From positions 17,854,001-17,918,000 of the forward strand of contig CM049308.1 in NCBI GenBank assembly GCA_026874595.1: a stretch of DNA of 64,000 nucleotides, read 5' to 3'. The translations under genes were made by a program, and so were the position numbers. The notes under the pieces are model-generated. The model did no database searches, had not been told where the DNA came from, and saw only the letters and a program-made list of their open reading frames with translations. Origin of the DNA: Sipunculus nudus (taxonomy: Eukaryota; Annelida; Sipuncula; Golfingiida; Sipunculidae). Of this stretch, positions 50,468 to 62,344 are shown in pieces; position 1 is the first letter of the stretch, and the number at the start of each line of letters is the position of its first letter.

Positions 50468-52534
50468 AGCTCAGCTGACTTTCAGTCATGCTGAGCTATA
50501 GCGATCACTCTTTGTCCGTCGTCCGTCCGTCTGTCCGTCCGTCTGTCCGTTAACCTGGCACAAATCGTAACCGCTGGACTTAGAATCTTGTAACTTTACA
50601 TTCTGAGAGGTCAATGAAAAATCTCCTGGGAAACCAGAAATTAGGTCTCTGTTACGTATATCCTTCGAGCTATGGGGCCCCAAAGTACCCCCCAGAAAAG
50701 TCAAAAATTTCATACAAAAACTTCAATATCTCAATAACTACAACACTGATGGTCATGATTTTCGGCATACATATTGATCATGAGCTGTTCCATCAGTTTC
50801 TGCAGACTGGGTGCGCCACCTCTATTTTTTTCAAATTTTTACGAATTTTTTTTGTCCTTTTTTGAGACCTTCAAAGATGTGGTTATCTGTCAACAGGGTA
50901 CAAATTGCAACAACTGGACCTAGAAACTTCATTCTTGTCATGCAAGGAGGCCCATGAAGAGTGCCTGTGGAAACTTGAAATTAGGTCTCTGTTACCCATA
51001 TCCTTCAAGCTATAGGACTCTGAAGTATCCCTCAGAATAATGGACAATTTGATACAATAGCTGAAGTATCTGAACAACTAATGCAGAGATCACCATGATT
51101 CTTTGCATGGATATTGACCATTAAGTGTTTTTATTAGTTTCTGCAGACTGGTGGAGCCACCTGTATTTTTGTATCCTCCAAAAAGAAGTTTTGCAGATAC
51201 TATGTTTTTGACCAGGTTCCTCCGCCGCCGCCACGTTTGTTTCCAGAGAGCTCCTCTGAGAAAAATGGACCGATTTTTCCAAAACTTACACCAATTATCT
51301 AGTCACATGTGAACTAGTGCCTAACCAATTTGTGTTGATCTCTGACCTTTCCCCTCTATCCAGCGTCCATTTGTGCGTCTGTTTCCACACATAAACCCTC
51401 ATATCTCGGGAACTGATTGACCAATCAGGAAATAAAATTTATACAAATGTAGCCCTTGGATTGCTTTATAACATACACAAAAATGGTGGCGCCACCTGTA
51501 ACCATGTTTGCACAGTGTCCATCTGTTCATCTGCCTTGGGTTAAAATCACTCATATCTCTGCAGTGAATTAACTAATTCACCTGAAATTCGGCATGCATA
51601 TACATCCAGGATAGCTTTCTTGATTTTATGACAGATGGCGCCACCTACATTCACGTTCATGCTGATCACATCCAAGCTCATATCTCAGGAACCGTTTGAC
51701 CGATTGGGCCAAAATTTGGCATGTGTATAGATATCACATAGCTCTTTATCATACACAAAACTGGTGGCGCCACCTGCAACCATTTTTGCACAGCGTCTGT
51801 CTGTTTTCTGCTGTGGGATAATATCACTCATATCTCTGCAGTGGTTTGACATATCTGCCTAAAATTTTGCAGTTTTATACATCCTGGATAGCTTTCTTGA
51901 TTTTATGACAGGTGGTGCCACCTACATTCTAGTTTACGCTGCAGACATCCGAGCTCATATCTCGGGAACCGTTTGAACGATTGGGCCAAAATTTTGCATG
52001 TGTATAGATCTCACATAGGTCTTTATCATACACAAAACTGGAGGGGCCTCCTGCAACCATTTTTGCACAGCCTCTGTCTGTTTGTCTGCCGTTGGCTAAA
52101 ATCACTCATATACATGTAGTGGTTTGACTTTTCTTCCTAAAATTTTGCATATGTATAAAACTTGGACAGTTTTCTGGATTTGTGGTAGGTGGCACAACCT
52201 ACATACACATTTAGGCGGCAGACATCCATGCTAATATGCAACATACCTCACTCTATTTCCCCTTGCCACTCAATCCATGCCTCACTTCAACCGTTCCACT
52301 CTGATTTTTGCGGATACATGTGGTCACTTGTCGGCTACCCATATTCTAGTTTTTAAAGTTTACACATTTTTTCTCTATTTTTGAGATATATAAATAAAGA
52401 CTAAATCTTGGCCTGTTGGTTAATCTGTTTGATGCTTCAGTTGAATGGGTATATACTACCATTCTGATGATAAAATTTCCTTTAGCAAATCTCTTCCCTG
52501 TCAGCTGAGCGACATGACCCATGGGTCACTTGTT
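50468..52534 (+). mobile_element. Hairpin-ended Helentron-like element carrying both 338-bp and 277-bp satellites (E4)
   Basis: The 5' hairpin is AGCTCAGCTGACT-TTC-AGTCATGCTGAGCT, followed by GTCC repeats. Two units of the 338-bp family follow (GTCTCTGTTAC anchors near 50646 and 50985), then about three to four units of the 277-bp family (CATATCTC anchors near 51400, 51676 and 51956, with GGTGGCGCCACC at 51485 and 51763). A tail shared with 62.35-62.53 kb leads to a 3' end with CAGCTGAGC, TGACCCATGGGTCA and CTTGTT. It is complete at both ends but has no ORF for a replicase. It shows that the two satellites and the hairpin termini belong to one element design. Confidence 0.8.
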
Positions 52535-55500
52535 TATATCTCTGAAATAATTTTTGTATTTTTCTACCAGTTTTGAATGGCTAGAGTCCAATTTCTTAAA
52601 TAAAAAAGTCTTTGGTTTGTCATTACAGCATTTAATGGGAAATGTAATTTTGCCCATTTACATAATTTCCTGCTGTCTTATATTGAACATACATGTATTA
52701 TGTGGTCATAGACTGGTACCATGGTACAATTACTCTGCATGTTTGCTCTAGAACACAATCAACTTAAAATCAGCATGCAAAGCGCTCTTGATTCTGAGAG
52801 CCATCCTCCATCCTGTTTAAACCCCAGTAAGTCTTACCTTCATCAGTGTACAAGGGAGAAAAATTACATGGGTTGTTTTGGTATAATAGCCAAATATCAT
52901 GGAATATTAACAGCTAAAACAAGGTTTGAATGCTAGTTACATTTATGAAAAGAGGTCTGATAGATTGGTGCTCTGTTCATGAGAGTACAGCTACTGGTAC
53001 TTGGTTTAATTTTTTAAGACTTACAGTAAGACTGATACATGGTCATATTCACAAGTCATTTACAGGCTGGTCAATGAAAACTTTTATATAAAAGGGTTAA
53101 ATATCACAATGACACACACACTGATGCACACGTCATATTGATTAAAACATGCATAACATTAAATCTATAATAGGTTTTAATATATACACAGGATCACCAA
53201 GAATGTCATATATTTCTAAATACCACAACGGTTAGATGTTACACAGTTAAGGTCTTGGTGAGTACCATCTGTTCAATAATTCAAAATTTGTAAGAAAAGT
53301 CAAACACATGTACTTTAATGAAATGTATATTATTAAAGATTAAATGATATACATATGACTGGGTTACAATGTGGCTGAAGGGCATGGGTTTATACCACAT
53401 AAAACAAAGGTTGTAACATAAGCTTAACACCCATGTGTGTGTGAAAAGGGGTGTATAATTTTGTAACACTGCTGAACCCATGTTGCTGCTTGCATATAAG
53501 CATATGTGTATATGTTTTAAAACCATCACAGGTCTAATTTTTATGCTTAGGAATAATCAAGCCTGTTATAATAACCCTAGTCTGGCGTCTTTTTGGAGAA
53601 TGCCTGGACCATCATAGCCATGTGATCTCTGTAATACAGGACAGATATACCGGTATATACAAATATACTGCCTGTTCAGATATATATACATATATGCACA
53701 CATGGATATTGAATCAATATTTCATGTATATATATGCACATGTGCATCTGTGCTCACATGGAAATGAAGCTTAAGGTGAATATCACACAGTATACATACA
53801 CACACACACACATTTAAGATCCATTTTCTTAATATTAATACAAAACTGTATTACCACTGCTCACAGAGCAGCATGTAAACACAAGATGGTCTTCCTTCAT
53901 ACCTGGTCAGTTCATGGGATGTAGACTTCTTTCAGTACTTTGTGTGACTTAAGGTGGGTGCATTTATCAATAAGACAGGTCTCTAGAAGAAATAGACTGG
54001 TCTAGGCAAACACCAGCAATTTCACTGATGGCGTTTGCAATTCCATACTGTGCAGAATCAGACATACAGGAGTATGACTGCTGGTTAAGCTTTATGGGCA
54101 TTGGAATTCAAACCCCACAATGCATTTGTGTTACTAAAAACACCATAGGTATAAATTGTGTGAAGAGGGTAATGTAGTCTGTTCAAATATATTAAAAAAA
54201 AATTGTTTCAAGGCAAATTGCATAAACAAGGGTGTTTTTGTGGTAAGGACTTCACAGAATAAGTAATATTTTGCACGCATGTGACAAAAGGTGTTTCTTT
54301 GAAATAAAACAAACTTTGATTTTAAAGTTTGTGTTGAGACAAGTAGTCCTGGCCATCCCACTTTCCCTTACTGGAAGAGTTTTGTTTAAAAAAAAGACCT
54401 CTGGTGGAAGAGTGTTGCAACTCTTGGACCTGTCATATACTTGCTTCTCAATAATTTAAGATATTAAGCAAAAAAAAAAAAAAAGAGGTTCTCAGGCACT
54501 GCGCATCAATTTTAACCCCCCCCCCCCACATCTACAATTTTTATTTTGATTTTCAATAGAAACTTACCAATTTTGAGCTCCAGCCAACTGGACATTTCTT
54601 TCAAGAAAATAAAATAACACAATTTTGATAAGATTTCCTTTGTTATGTAGTGCTTTTACCTGTTAAGCAAAACAGTTATTTTATTATCATGCTTTTTCTA
54701 ATCCTATGTTATTTTTATTGAAATATACAAAAAAAGGTAAAGAAAAATTGCCCTTGTTCACAGATTTCTGAAAAAAGTGCCTGAGAACCATACTTTTTTT
54801 TTTGGCCCTACCATTATGCTTAGTGATATATAGATTCAAGAAACCTAATTGATTTTAACCTGTTCTGTAAGAACATTGTTAGCCCTGGCAAATCTTCTCT
54901 CAGCTCTTATGAGAAGAAGCAGTGGTAGGAGCTAGTCTGTATAAAGGCATGGAGTTGTAACTGCCACCTTTTAAGTGACTGGTGTTTGCCAGTGTATATG
55001 ATAGATTTACAGCAGCAGGAGCTTAATTGTAAAGGGTACCAGTCTAGAGCACTGACAGTGTATTGCTATCCAATGTTAGCCATGATTGTACCAGAAGTAG
55101 GTAACAGACTTCAACTGGAGGTGGTGTATATAGTACTATAAACATAATTTTAAAGCATATTACACCAGGTAACAAAGATCACATCTGTACATACTGAGAC
55201 ACATTTATATGCTGTATATCATATATATTCATGGTGTCCTTGCATGTAGCATCCCGTTCAGTTAACTTTCCTTAGACTAATCACCGATTCATCTTAAGGA
55301 GTACACAACTGGTCAGTGTACGCAGTGATCGATAATATGTATACTTGTACCGTTTATGCTTTTGTACTCTCTATGCTCCACAAGCAGTTTATGTAAAAAT
55401 AAAACTTTTGAATGGCATACATTAATTATGCTGTCCACAGTACCTATACACCATTGTTAATATTTGTTAAATGTAATACATTGTGCCATTGGCTGAGCCT

Positions 55501-58009
55501 TACCATATGCTTAATTCGCTATCTGTGGCATGTAATGTTATGTAAGACTTCATGGTGATATGTTCACTGTATATTTAACCCGTATTGGTTGGCAGTGTCG
55601 TGATGTGTAATGCTGTAGAGGTCAGAACAGTATTTTGCTTAATCTGTTTGATTTAACGATATCATTTACATGTGTTACGTTTGTCTATGGGAGAATGTTT
55701 AGTATGGGAAAACCCAGCTTCCTTTTTTTTTAATTAGGTTGTTGGCTCGCTATGTTCATGCACCTAGGAAATGACTCATATTTTTTCCCCAATTCTTTAT
55801 GGTATCTTTTAGTATTGTATCCTTGCCAGTGGTATGTAAGAAGCATTTTGTATTCAGGCTGAAGTCAAATATATACATATAGTTCATCTGATACTGTCTT
55901 TGTCTTATTTTTTCACTTACATGTCCAATGCTTACATGTTGGTAAGCTTGACCTGTGAGACCTTTATGTGCACATTAAAATGGGTCTAAATTAAGCAACG
56001 GAGTACTGGATAAATTTCAACCAGTATATCACTCCTCCATTGCCTTGACATTTTACCTAATTCCTAGGCACTGTGTCTGTACTTTCTAAACCAATGGAGA
56101 GAGAGAGAAACACCAAAGGAGACAAACTAATAACCACAATTTTAATAGCTATGGCCATACATAGCCAGATTTGCCATTCACATCCCATGGATCAATTATT
56201 TTTCTTTGCGAATGAAGACCAGATCCTTGGTAATGTTACTGATTTGTGCCAAATTATCAAAAAGAATTCATATTTATGGAAAACTGAATCGTATTCACGG
56301 TTATAAGAATCGATCAAATCTTTGTATTTTCTAGGCACGCTGGCAAAATTTCATTGATTTTGCCACTACCAGTCAAGACAAATTTTCTGTTGTTCCCAGA
56401 ATCAACAGAACAATATTTTTATGTGTGGCTTCTTAAGCTCTTTGACCCACTTTCCCCCTCACACAAGCGCACACACACTGACACACAAATACAAGAAGGA
56501 ATTCCATGGCACTGAGGCCCTCATACATTTACAGTCATCCTCTACGAAAAACTGCAGCAACATGAAAAAGTTCTAACATCCAAACATAAATATATCACAA
56601 CACACATCACATCAAAATGTAATTAAATATTATTTCCCTCTAAATAAAAGAAATCTTTTATTTAAAATATCTATAATAAATGCATTCAGTTCACTTGAAA
56701 CATGTATATGGAATAAATGCAAATGTGTGTTAAATTACTTATACTTTACATTATACACTATTTCTGGACATTGACCTTCACCTCAAAACACTGAAGCATC
56801 ATATTAGTAAAATTTAATCCAAAGTAATGACAACATTAATATGACCAATTAGTGTCATTTACTCACTGAGTTACAGCTTGTGAAAGCTTTCAAGGCTTCT
56901 AATTAAAGAAAACACTACAAATGTAACACTCGTGGTATGACCATTCTGACATGATTCCATATGGACATTTAAAAGGGCAGGTCCAGTGCTTTGGGTTAGC
57001 ACTGTCTCTTCAATGAGGATAAGATTGCCATTTTAAAGCTTCCTGTATTTCAAGTTTCTATACAGGAGGATCGGAACAAGTGAGAAGTCACAACCAATAT
57101 TTAAAGTGACCTATACACATACCAGGTGCATTAGATATACAAGAAATATAGTGTATTCTCCTTGAAATATTATGGCATCTGTCAATATTTTATTCTAAAA
57201 CCATTTTTAGAAAGCTTGTACTGGGTGCGATAGGCAGAACAAAACATAAACATAGCATGCACTCCACCTGGTGGCTGTACTGTGCAACTTCACAAATCAA
57301 AACTTTTCCAAGTTTCAGACCGGTGTTCCTTCTTTCATGTTTCATCTCTTTGTTTGAAAATTGTCATGAGTGTGCAAGACTGGACCTCTGGTCACACAGT
57401 CTTGTTATGGTAAACAGACACATAAGGACTAATCAGTCACACACAACAAAATGATGTAAAAGACATGTTAACTGGAAACATTAAGCCTGATGCTGGGATG
57501 GTTCAGCTGGGAAACTTTTGCTCATAAAGTGAGATAATACACATATTATTGCAAATGAATATGAACCTTTCCAAGATTTGAGCTTACTGGTATGTCTTTC
57601 CCATTCTGTCTGATACGCTTCATTTGAACTGAAGATCTTCATCACTTTCAATTGACATACTGGAGCAAACATCTAAAGATCTCCACTTTAACTCATATAC
57701 TCTAGCAGTTTTTAATTTAAGATCTTGAGCCCCATGAGGTGACACACTGAGACAAGGTTTTATCTCAGCTATCCCTTATGGGTTTCCAGTGAAGATTGAA
57801 CACAAGACCTTGATATCTTGAATTGACATTTTGGCGATAATATCATTTTCCATGTTGTCTGATACTTGCTGGGCTGGAACCAGAGGCCTACACTCATAAT
57901 TCCAATGCTTTAATTTTTATCCTTTTCTCAATCCTCAGTTCACCATTTTGATCATTTGGGGAACTGATAGTGTTTAAGAGTGATTATTCCAACTGACTTT
58001 AAGATGTAT
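52535..58009. other. Intergenic sequence between convergent PACS and FAM50
   Basis: Mostly unique AT-rich DNA. It contains a C12 run at 54516-54527, a short CA repeat near 53800, and a T/A-rich tract near 54470. An AAAATAAAAC site at about 55397-55406 could serve a very long PACS 3' UTR, but nothing else supports that. No coding exons recognised on either strand. Confidence 0.45.
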
Positions 58010-58520
58010 TTATTTAACAGTAATTTTAGCTGCCTCTTTGTCAGACACAGTATATTTGTCCCAACTCTTTTCTGGGTCATACGGTTCCCATCGACTAGCA
58101 GGGAAAATGTGTTTATTTCTTTCATACCAGCTCCGCAGGCACACTTTTCCGGCATGAGATTCGTCTTTCTCAAGACGAGCATCACTCAGAAGCCTGACAT
58201 CACTGTGCACGTCAAAACTAAACAGAGGCCCGCTCTTTCCTCGTGCTTTAGTCACTATGAAATCATAGAATGTATTGTGGTGAGGTATAATTAGATCCTC
58301 TTTTACATACATCAGCTGATCGACTGATGCTGTTTTGAGTTCTGTGAATTCTTTTCGTAAATGTTCCAGACAGCGCTGTAGGAACTGTTGAATGCTGTTG
58401 CCCTTCTTCATGCGTACTTGCCGTCGGTGACCTGAGCCATCCCAGTAGCTGTACACAACCTCTACTTCCTCATTCTTGATGCGGTTTTGCTTTTCTATCC
58501 ACTCTTTTCTTAGCTCCTCC
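58010..58520 (-). CDS. FAM50A: FAM50 last coding exon
   Basis: The acceptor (TTTATCAG on the minus strand) abuts 58520, and the exon reads GGAGGAGCTAAG onward to the TAA at 58012-58010. The ATG seen further upstream at 58543 is intronic and is not the start. AATAAA (minus 58014-58009) overlaps the stop codon itself. It encodes [11 protein letters not shown] through [17 protein letters not shown]. Confidence 0.97.
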
Positions 58521-59474
58521 CTGATAAAGGAAATACACATCATCAGTATCTGTTCTCTGTTAAACTACTGACCCTACCTTGAACACTGAAAAGCAGTGAT
58601 AGCTAAACAAACAACAAATATGAGCCCTTTATTACGAGAAACATGCAAGATCACTTCTCAAGGCTGCTTAGAAATTATTTTTGGATGTCTTTATAAAAGA
58701 TATGTAAATTCACCTATAACCATCAAGAGACCTCCAAGCATTTATCCATGCTACTGTCAAAATTGTAAAAAATAAATAAAATGCATATGCCCATTTTGTT
58801 TTGTATATTTGGATGGTTATTTGCAGATTTTGCATTACAAAATTCCCTGAAATGAAACTTGTAAAAGATAATGTAAGTCATAGGATTGCATTTTATTATA
58901 TACAGATATTCAAATATAAAAAAAAATTATTGTGATAAATATATCTTATGACAGAAAGTGCTTTGTTTACCTTCAATGCCCATTGGCTCATATACTAAGA
59001 TTTTAGGAAAAATATGCCACATCTCAAAAGTTAAGGAAACAATGATCCTTGGTCTCTGCAAATCTGACCTTGAATGTCAACCCCATGGTCACTAGTTATT
59101 TAACTCATCTGAGAACTTGGTGGAATCAACTTGTGTGTAAAATTAGAGGGAAAAACTGCAATACAATAAAAACCATGGGAGAGTCACAACAATCCTATAT
59201 TTCCACAGATCTGACCTTGAAGATCAAGGTCACCAGTTCCTAAAAAAGTTTCCTGGTGTTCGTTAGATCTGTTAATAAACAAAGCATACAGGCCTAATCA
59301 GGGATAAATATGCAGCAATTCAAAATTTATCACCTTCACAAGAAATCCTACAGACAACAGACAATGACAGATAACTGGACAGAAAACAACATAATGACAT
59401 CTACCTGAGCTTCATCTCCTCCTCTTCTCTTTCTCTGTCAGGTAAGAAACTGGTGTCTACATCAGGGTTCATAC
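58010..59474 (-). CDS. FAM50A: FAM50 / XAP5 family protein, last two exons (5' partial)
   Basis: FAM50 (XAP5) is a conserved nuclear protein; human FAM50A is associated with the spliceosome. Two exons join in frame to about 193 residues of the C-terminal XAP5 domain. Visible landmarks are [98 protein letters not shown] and [20 protein letters not shown]. Identity to the vertebrate protein is very high. The N-terminal coiled half (usually about 150 residues) should lie at higher coordinates; I found no exon for it before 64000. The protein has a 10-residue tail after WDKYTV, longer than the vertebrate end. Confidence 0.97.
58521..59404 (-). other. FAM50A: FAM50 intron
   Basis: AT-rich intron. 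At 59272-59298 it contains a copy of a 27-bp sequence, TTAATAAACAAAGC then ATACAGGCCTAAT, that recurs on the other side of the neighbouring exon. Confidence 0.6.
59405..59474 (-). CDS. FAM50A: FAM50 penultimate exon (70 bp)
   Basis: Read on the minus strand, the acceptor GTTGACAG precedes 59474 and the donor GTAG follows 59405. It encodes [16 protein letters not shown] then EEEMKLR, matching vertebrate [23 protein letters not shown]. It requires one base (G) from an upstream exon, so another coding exon exists to the right. Confidence 0.95.
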
Positions 59475-59495
59475 CTGTCAACAAGAGATACTTCA

Positions 59496-59775
59496 TTAAT
59501 AAACAAAGCATACAGGCCTAATGCGAACCTGTGCAATGCTATTACACCAGGTATAATGCTTCAATGCTGGACCATTATTTTTTAAGAACGTGTAACATGT
59601 ATATGAACAATGCAAGTACTAAACAATTTGAACAAGAAACAAGGCCTACAGGCCCAATGTGAACCTGTGCAAGGAGATTACACCAGATATAATGCTTCAA
59701 TGCTGGACCATTACTTTTCAAGAACATGTGTAACATGTATATGAACAATGCAAGTACTAAACACTTAAAACAAGA
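59496..59775 (-). repeat. Tandem copies (about 137 bp) of an element 3' terminus
   Basis: On the minus strand, the 3'-terminal signature TTCRCATTRGGCCTGTAKGC and a TTGTTT end appear at about 59503 and 59639, each preceded by GCATTATACCTGGTGTAAT-like sequence. The units are about 137 bp apart and nearly identical over their length. A truncated third terminus lies at 59272-59298, beyond the FAM50 exon. The plus-strand element ending at 8131 has the same terminus. Confidence 0.7.
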
Positions 59776-62340
59776 AACAATTAAACATACATCACTGCTG
59801 CAATTCTTGCATGGGTGCACACAACACAAAAACTAGAATATGGGTAGTCAACAAGCATCTACCTGTATCTGCCAAAATCAGAGTGGGAAAGGTGAAGTGA
59901 GGAATAGATTGAGTGGCAAGGGGAAATAGAGTGAGGTGTGTTGCATAATAGCCTGGATGTCTGCAGCCGAAATGTGTATGTAGGTGGCACCACCTGTCAT
60001 AATATCAAGAAAGCTGTCCAGGATGTATACACATGCAAAATTTCAGGTGGATAAGTCCAACCAATGCAGAGATATGAGTGTTTTTATCCCAAGGCTGATG
60101 AACAGATGGACGTGTGCAAAAATGGTTGCAGATGGCGCCACCATTTTTAGTGTATGTTATAAAGCTTTCCAAGGGCTACATTTGTGCAAAATCTTTAGCC
60201 TTATCGGTCAAACAGTTCCCAAGATATGTGGGTTTATGTGTGGAAACAGACACACAAATGGACGCTGGGCAGAGAGGAAATGTCAGAGGTCAAACCAAAA
60301 ACTCTGTTTTGGCGGATACAATGATTGTAGCTGGCACCACCAGTATGTCAAACAAACCCCTCCTATGAAATAAGCAGCCCTGGACATACACTGTACAAAA
60401 ATTATTGTAGGTGGTGCCACCAGTTTTGTACACTCTAAAGCTACCTGATATGTATAAACATGCCCAATTTTAGGCTGATGTATAAAATTCCTCTGTAGAA
60501 ATAAGCAGGCGCATACACTGCAAAAGTCAATGTAGGTGGCACCACCTGTCTTGTAAATGAGAATACCATCAAAGATGCATAGACAGGTAAAAATATCAAT
60601 CCAATACATCAAACTTCCGCAGAGTTTGATGCACTGGGCTGACAAGGCTTAGGTGAGTAAGGCAGTTGCCCCCGAGTGACCTGTGACAAATTGCTGCCTC
60701 AAGCTACTGCACTGAGTGAACCCTTGACCTGCACCTGGCTAGACTGAGTGATCTTTTGACCTGTACCTAGCTGCACTGAGTGAACTCTTGACCTGTTGCA
60801 TAATCTGACACAGTTGGCAGTCTGCCAAAGCTATAAATAGAATGCAGCTACTGCACTGAGTGAACTCTTGACCTATACCTGGCAGCACTTCTTCCAATCC
60901 TGGCACTGTGCCAAAACTATTTTTAGAGCTGATATCATCTTGGCTAATGGCCAACATCAAGGCACTGGCAATCTGCCAATGGTAAACCAAGTGCTGCCAT
61001 CTGTACACAAAAGTGGTCCCTACTTGTAATTACTTTGAAATTTATTTTCCCAATACAAAATGCTTTTCAGTCGACTATTTATAAGAAAGAAATCAGGAAT
61101 ATATGTAAAATTATTATGGATACATACTGAATGCAAAATTAAAATACAGATATATCTCATTGATGGCAAATTTTTTAATTAAGTTGAGTAGGGATGCCAA
61201 TAATTTATAATCCACGTACAGTTGTCTTTATATAGCCACAGAGAGCTGAATATCCATGATTGTAACATTGCCTGGTATGATGAATTACTTAAATCATAAA
61301 TCTAAATTTTTTGAAAACTTTAAAAAAATTTTCTTGTCAATATTAACCAAAGATAACCTGAAATCTAAATGTCAAGTGGCATGATGTAATAGATGCTGAT
61401 AAACTGGTGCCAGGCCAGATGTAACAGCATCACACAGCTAACATATATGGTAAAATGACTCAATTCAATCTCCATAATTCAGCCAAAAATGATTCATGTG
61501 GAACCATTAATGACATTTATTATAAGAATAATTGTAGGGATTATTCTTGTAAAATATTTAACAAACTGGCTTCAGTGGCATCAGTCGAAAAACGTTTTGC
61601 AGGTTTATAACTCATATAGGAAGATACAGCACACTGGCTAAGTTCAGCTTCCCGTAACTCAGCCAAAAAGCACTGAACCAAAACCATTTGAACAAACTTG
61701 AATTATCAACGTCTGAGGATAATTAATATGTGAGATTTAAGAATTTGGCCCAGTGGTTTTTGAGCAGAAGATCTTTGTAGCCACTGAGCTAATATGGCCT
61801 GTTATGGCATATGACTAAATTCAGCTTCCCATAACTTAGCCAAAAGTCACTGAAAAGTGACCATTTGAACAAACTTCAGAAAGCACTACCCTAGGATCAT
61901 ATCTGTGCGATATTAAACATTTTGGCCATATGGTTTCAGAGAAGAAATTTTTTGTAGCCCTCAGTGTGATACAGGCACTGATGACCCCGTACATAATAAG
62001 GTCGATGCAGGTGGCGCCACCAATACCTCAATTTCAGATATGATTCATGTGACCAACATTGGCATAAAATTTGGTGATGATAGCTACAGTCGTTTCTGAG
62101 ATTAAAATTTTAATATGGTTTTTTGGACAGATGACCAAGTCTGAACTGGAACCATTCAAACAAACTTGCAAGAGATTGTTCCAGGGATCATTTCTGTGAA
62201 ATATTGGACAATTTGACTGGACAGTTTCAGAGAAGAAGATTTTTAAAGCTTTTTTAGCTTTTTCCCTATAAAATCTAAGAATATGCAGTTAGAAAAAAAT
62301 AAACAAAATCAAACAGAGTTTTTCAGATGACTGATTATTT
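59640..62340 (-). mobile_element. Satellite-bearing Helentron-like element, minus orientation
   Basis: Reverse-complemented, this region ends in the same tail and AGGCCTGTAGGCC-type terminus as the 5.0-8.1-kb element. It includes diverged 277-type units (59.98-60.36 kb), GGTGGCACCACC/GGTGGTGCCACC centres at 60.41 and 60.54 kb, and a perfect GGTGGCGCCACC at 62010. Another repeat family (CAGCTTCCC-TAACT-AGCC anchors near 61649 and 61828) fills 61.45-62.3 kb. The 5' limit is uncertain. It occupies the FAM50 intron if the next exon is beyond the window. Confidence 0.6.
60695..60900. repeat. Degenerate tandem repeat with CACTGAGTGAAC
   Basis: Four or more imperfect copies of a 45-50-bp unit containing GCACTGAGTGAACTCTTGAC and CTGTACCTGGCT-like words. 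It lies inside the element above and has no coding support. Confidence 0.65.
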
Positions 62341-62344
62341 GCAA

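Noticed and set aside
58521-58543. Taking the ATG at 58543 as the start of the FAM50 ORF
   Set aside because: The eight codons before 58520 are intronic. A clean acceptor and the joined exon at 59405-59474 restore the conserved [19 protein letters not shown] junction in two exons.
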